Below are positions 61,753 to 64,000 of a stretch of DNA of 64,000 nucleotides, in pieces. Each line of letters starts with the position of its first letter. Position 1 is the stretch's first letter. Under the pieces are notes generated by a model. The model did no database searches. It saw only the letters and a program-made list of their open reading frames with translations, and was not told where the DNA came from. This DNA is from Indolivaga capnocytophagoides DSM 22835 (GTDB taxonomy: Bacteria > Bacteroidota > Bacteroidia > Bacteroidales > Dysgonomonadaceae): positions 62,001 to 126,000 of the forward strand of contig NZ_AUFL01000004.1 of NCBI RefSeq assembly GCF_000426485.1, written 5' to 3'. The translations under genes and the position numbers were made by a program.

Positions 61753-63972
61753 TCAATCGAGCTTGTATCTGATCTCATCAAATAGAAGGGGCAAGAATGA
61801 CTCATCTATTCCTGCGGATATTAGTTCTGCCTTGTCGTCCTCAAATAATTTTAGGAACTGATCGAATCCCGAAAGTTTTGATATCACATTTAAATAATGG
61901 CTAAGAGCTGTTTTTTTATTGTTTAGGCATAATTGTACATGTCCTGCATTCAGGAAATCATGAGCGTTGGGCTTGTCTGATAATATTTGTTGATAATATT
62001 TCTCGGCAACATCAAACTTCCGCAGAAGAAAAGCAGTCCATGCTATCGGACGCCATGCTTTATTACTTTTGGTTTCGAGTACTTCTACCTTGAAATAGCA
62101 GTTCAGAGCTTGTTCATATTCTCCTAATTCTAAATAACAGTGACCGATATTTAATTCAAGATTCAGATTGTTTGGATTTAATTGTGCTGCCCTTTGGTAA
62201 TACTCAAGAGAATGTTTCGGATCTTTTAGAGAGCGGTATGTTTGCGCAATCCGCTTAATTATCCATGAATTATTAGGCGAAAATACTTCCGCTTGCAGAT
62301 AAGCATCCAGTGCACCTTGCAAATCGTTTAATATCTGCTTACAGTATCCGATCTTTTGCCATATGTCAGAGTCTTCGATGTGAATTTTGACGAGTTTTTG
62401 ATATACTGGTAAAGCATCCGAAAAGAAGTTTTTGTCGAAACAGAAATTAGCTATCTGCAGCATGTTTTCTTTTCCTGCAATGAGTGGGGATATCGAATTC
62501 AGATCATAAAAATTTAATCGTAGAGTAAATATGTCAAAAAAGTTGCTCCGGTATGGATATAGTTTGAAAAATCGGTACAAATCCTGTATATATTGATTTG
62601 AAATTACATCTTCGGCAATTGTCGGGTTAAGGGATTCTGCGTCCCTTTGTAATTCCTTCAATTGTTCGGATTCTTCATTGAATCGCATGGACATCATTTC
62701 GCGTTGAGCTGAAGGAATTTGTAACAGGCTCAAAGCAAAAGAGTATTTATCCGAATTACACATGTGCCCGGAATTGAGAACAGCTGTTTGAAGGAATCCG
62801 CTAGTGCCCTCTTTGCTCGAAAATATGGTTTGCAGTTCAGAATAAGTTGTATCGAAAGGTAAAAACCAGTTGCTCATATCTCCGAAGAATGTAAAATTCT
62901 TGAGATTGGCAAAAGTCGAATGAAAAACATCGGCTCCTTCCATCTGAAGACTCGAATATTCTTGCAGTTTATTTGCCAATCCCGAGTTTTCGAGTTCCTT
63001 TTTCCAATCAGGATTCTTATCGGCAAAATCGGTTTCACCCATTAAGTCCTCCATATTGAGCTTTTTTCCTGCGAGAGAATTGAATTTCATCATTTCAGGA
63101 ATGATTTCCTCTGTCAATTTGCGGCTGATTTCTTCAGTCTCTCTTGATCTGATCAATTGCTTAACCACAGTTAGAATTGATTTTTTGAATGAATCATTTT
63201 CAATCAGCGCTTCAAGTCTGAAGTGGCATTCGGGATACAGTTTCCATCTCTTGTCATACATCTGTAGGACGATGATCAACCCGACTATCGCTCTTTGTCT
63301 GATGGTTATATCGCTGGCTTTACAAGCTTCGATAAGTACAGTTACTTTGCCTGAATCGAACCGATGAAAAAGACTCATCGTTATTGCTGATATAAATAAG
63401 CTCTTTTCACGGACAGGAACATCCTGATTAGATATAAAACTTAAATATTCTTCTTCGTCACCGACATTTGCTCTCGGTGAAGTAAATACAAAGTTAAACA
63501 TGTCAGAGCCTATTCGCTCTCTTTTGATTGCCAGATCTCTCTTCTGTATGCGTGAGGTTTCGCTGTCATCAAGTAATTCAAGGACAGATAAGGATGCTGA
63601 TATTTCTTTCAGCTGTTTTATGAAATCACTGAATGTTATAACCGGACGTGCAGCCATTATTCTCAAACGTTCATAGAATAAATTGGAAGAGTCTATCGAA
63701 AGCAGTTCGTCTGACGAATCATCTGTTATTTCATATAGTGTCCGCAGGATATTATTATATATAGTATCCTTTTGGGTATCTTCCAGTCCCTCGAACTGAT
63801 AATGGAGCATATAGGTGTAGTTGGTCTCAAGTTCCGACAATCTTTCGGATATTCTCCAGTCCTGTACATTTACAACCAATTTTGTTAATAGCTCAAAAGC
63901 ATCTTTCAACTGACGTTTTGACAGTTTATCGAGTATATTCTTTTTAATATTCAGTATTTCTGTACTGCTCAT
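61753..63972 (-). CDS. Large TPR-repeat protein
   Basis: A 739-residue soluble protein with no signal peptide. An alpha-helical N-terminal half (1-500, HEAT/ARM-like in places) precedes TPR repeats from about 500 to 700: YQKLVKIHIEDSDIWQKIGYC, ALDAYLQAEVFSPNNSWIIKRIAQTYRSL, SLEYYQRAAQLNPNNLNLELNIGHCYLELGEYEQALNCYFKV. It is probably a scaffold or regulator. The family is unclear. Its start is 28 bases from the window's right edge, so its upstream partner is not seen. Confidence 0.85.
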   Translation of the reverse strand: MSSTEILNIKKNILDKLSKRQLKDAFELLTKLVVNVQDWRISERLSELETNYTYMLHYQFEGLEDTQKDTIYNNILRTLYEITDDSSDELLSIDSSNLFYERLRIMAARPVITFSDFIKQLKEISASLSVLELLDDSETSRIQKRDLAIKRERIGSDMFNFVFTSPRANVGDEEEYLSFISNQDVPVREKSLFISAITMSLFHRFDSGKVTVLIEACKASDITIRQRAIVGLIIVLQMYDKRWKLYPECHFRLEALIENDSFKKSILTVVKQLIRSRETEEISRKLTEEIIPEMMKFNSLAGKKLNMEDLMGETDFADKNPDWKKELENSGLANKLQEYSSLQMEGADVFHSTFANLKNFTFFGDMSNWFLPFDTTYSELQTIFSSKEGTSGFLQTAVLNSGHMCNSDKYSFALSLLQIPSAQREMMSMRFNEESEQLKELQRDAESLNPTIAEDVISNQYIQDLYRFFKLYPYRSNFFDIFTLRLNFYDLNSISPLIAGKENMLQIANFCFDKNFFSDALPVYQKLVKIHIEDSDIWQKIGYCKQILNDLQGALDAYLQAEVFSPNNSWIIKRIAQTYRSLKDPKHSLEYYQRAAQLNPNNLNLELNIGHCYLELGEYEQALNCYFKVEVLETKSNKAWRPIAWTAFLLRKFDVAEKYYQQILSDKPNAHDFLNAGHVQLCLNNKKTALSHYLNVISKLSGFDQFLKLFEDDKAELISAGIDESFLPLLFDEIRYKLD

Positions 63973-64000
63973 ACTTTTCTCCCTTATTGTTTTAACCGCA

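Noticed and set aside
1-64000. tRNA, rRNA or CRISPR array
   Set aside because: No cloverleaf with a recognisable T-loop, no rRNA-like sequence and no regularly spaced direct repeats were seen; the palindromic family is dispersed and irregularly spaced.

Overview
The window looks like chromosomal DNA from a low-GC member of the Bacteroidales, most like Dysgonomonas or a close relative (an inference from gene content; no comparison could be run). Supporting signs are Bacteroidetes-type promoters (TAnnTTTG -7 boxes), weak or absent Shine-Dalgarno sequences, a type IX secretion (T9SS) sorting domain, a Bacteroidetes-style cytochrome bd oxidase, tandem POT transporters and a DUF3467 protein. I see no rRNA, tRNA, CRISPR array, intact insertion sequence or complete prophage.

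Layout. (1) 1-13.0 kb: the 3' part of a surface polysaccharide cluster, all on +. It has a CatB-like acetyltransferase, eight GT2-type glycosyltransferases or relatives (one with two domains), a GT11 fucosyltransferase, two GT4 enzymes and a zinc-ribbon methyltransferase. Genes overlap or nearly touch, as in one long transcript. (2) 13-19 kb: aroK, a secreted T9SS serine protease, radA, an RluA-type pseudouridine synthase, fabG and a TetR regulator. (3) 19.3-23 kb: rplU-rpmA, then a minus-strand group made of a membrane coiled-coil protein, an AAA ATPase and a DUF4276/TOPRIM protein. The last two resemble a two-gene OLD/PARIS-type defence module. (4) 23.3-33 kb: mdh, two exported proteins of unknown function, dnaN, a DnaQ-like exonuclease, rplY, pth, hslR and clpC. 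(5) 33-44.7 kb: two POT transporters, a DUF454 protein, a DUF3467 protein, cydAB, pyrG and yidC. (6) 44.7-60.5 kb, all minus: pyrF, two surface-protein genes, prfA, an orphan terminase-small-subunit-like gene, lrgAB, lpxH, a SufT-like gene, radC, efp, cysE, an acyltransferase, a small conserved protein, proA, proB and a C69 dipeptidase. (7) 60.9-64 kb: an exported unknown and a large TPR protein.

Two repeat systems in the gaps are the most novel content. The first is a family of about 20 short intergenic elements built on a 15-bp odd palindrome, consensus AAGGTCTCAGACCTT. Five copies extend to about 100 bp, with a second, apparently co-varying hairpin and a conserved AT-rich tail; four of those five end just before a start codon. 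The second is an element carrying the terminase-like gene at 49.3-50.0 kb. A doubly internally deleted copy lies at 40.46-40.64 kb, and a possible more decayed copy at 18.96-19.11 kb. Each copy starts exactly at the T-tract of a hairpin terminator or terminator-like hairpin.

Functionally most of the window is housekeeping: translation, replication, proline and nucleotide synthesis, respiration and lipid A synthesis. The accessory parts are the glycan cluster, the ATPase/TOPRIM pair, the surface genes between prfA and pyrF, and the repeats.
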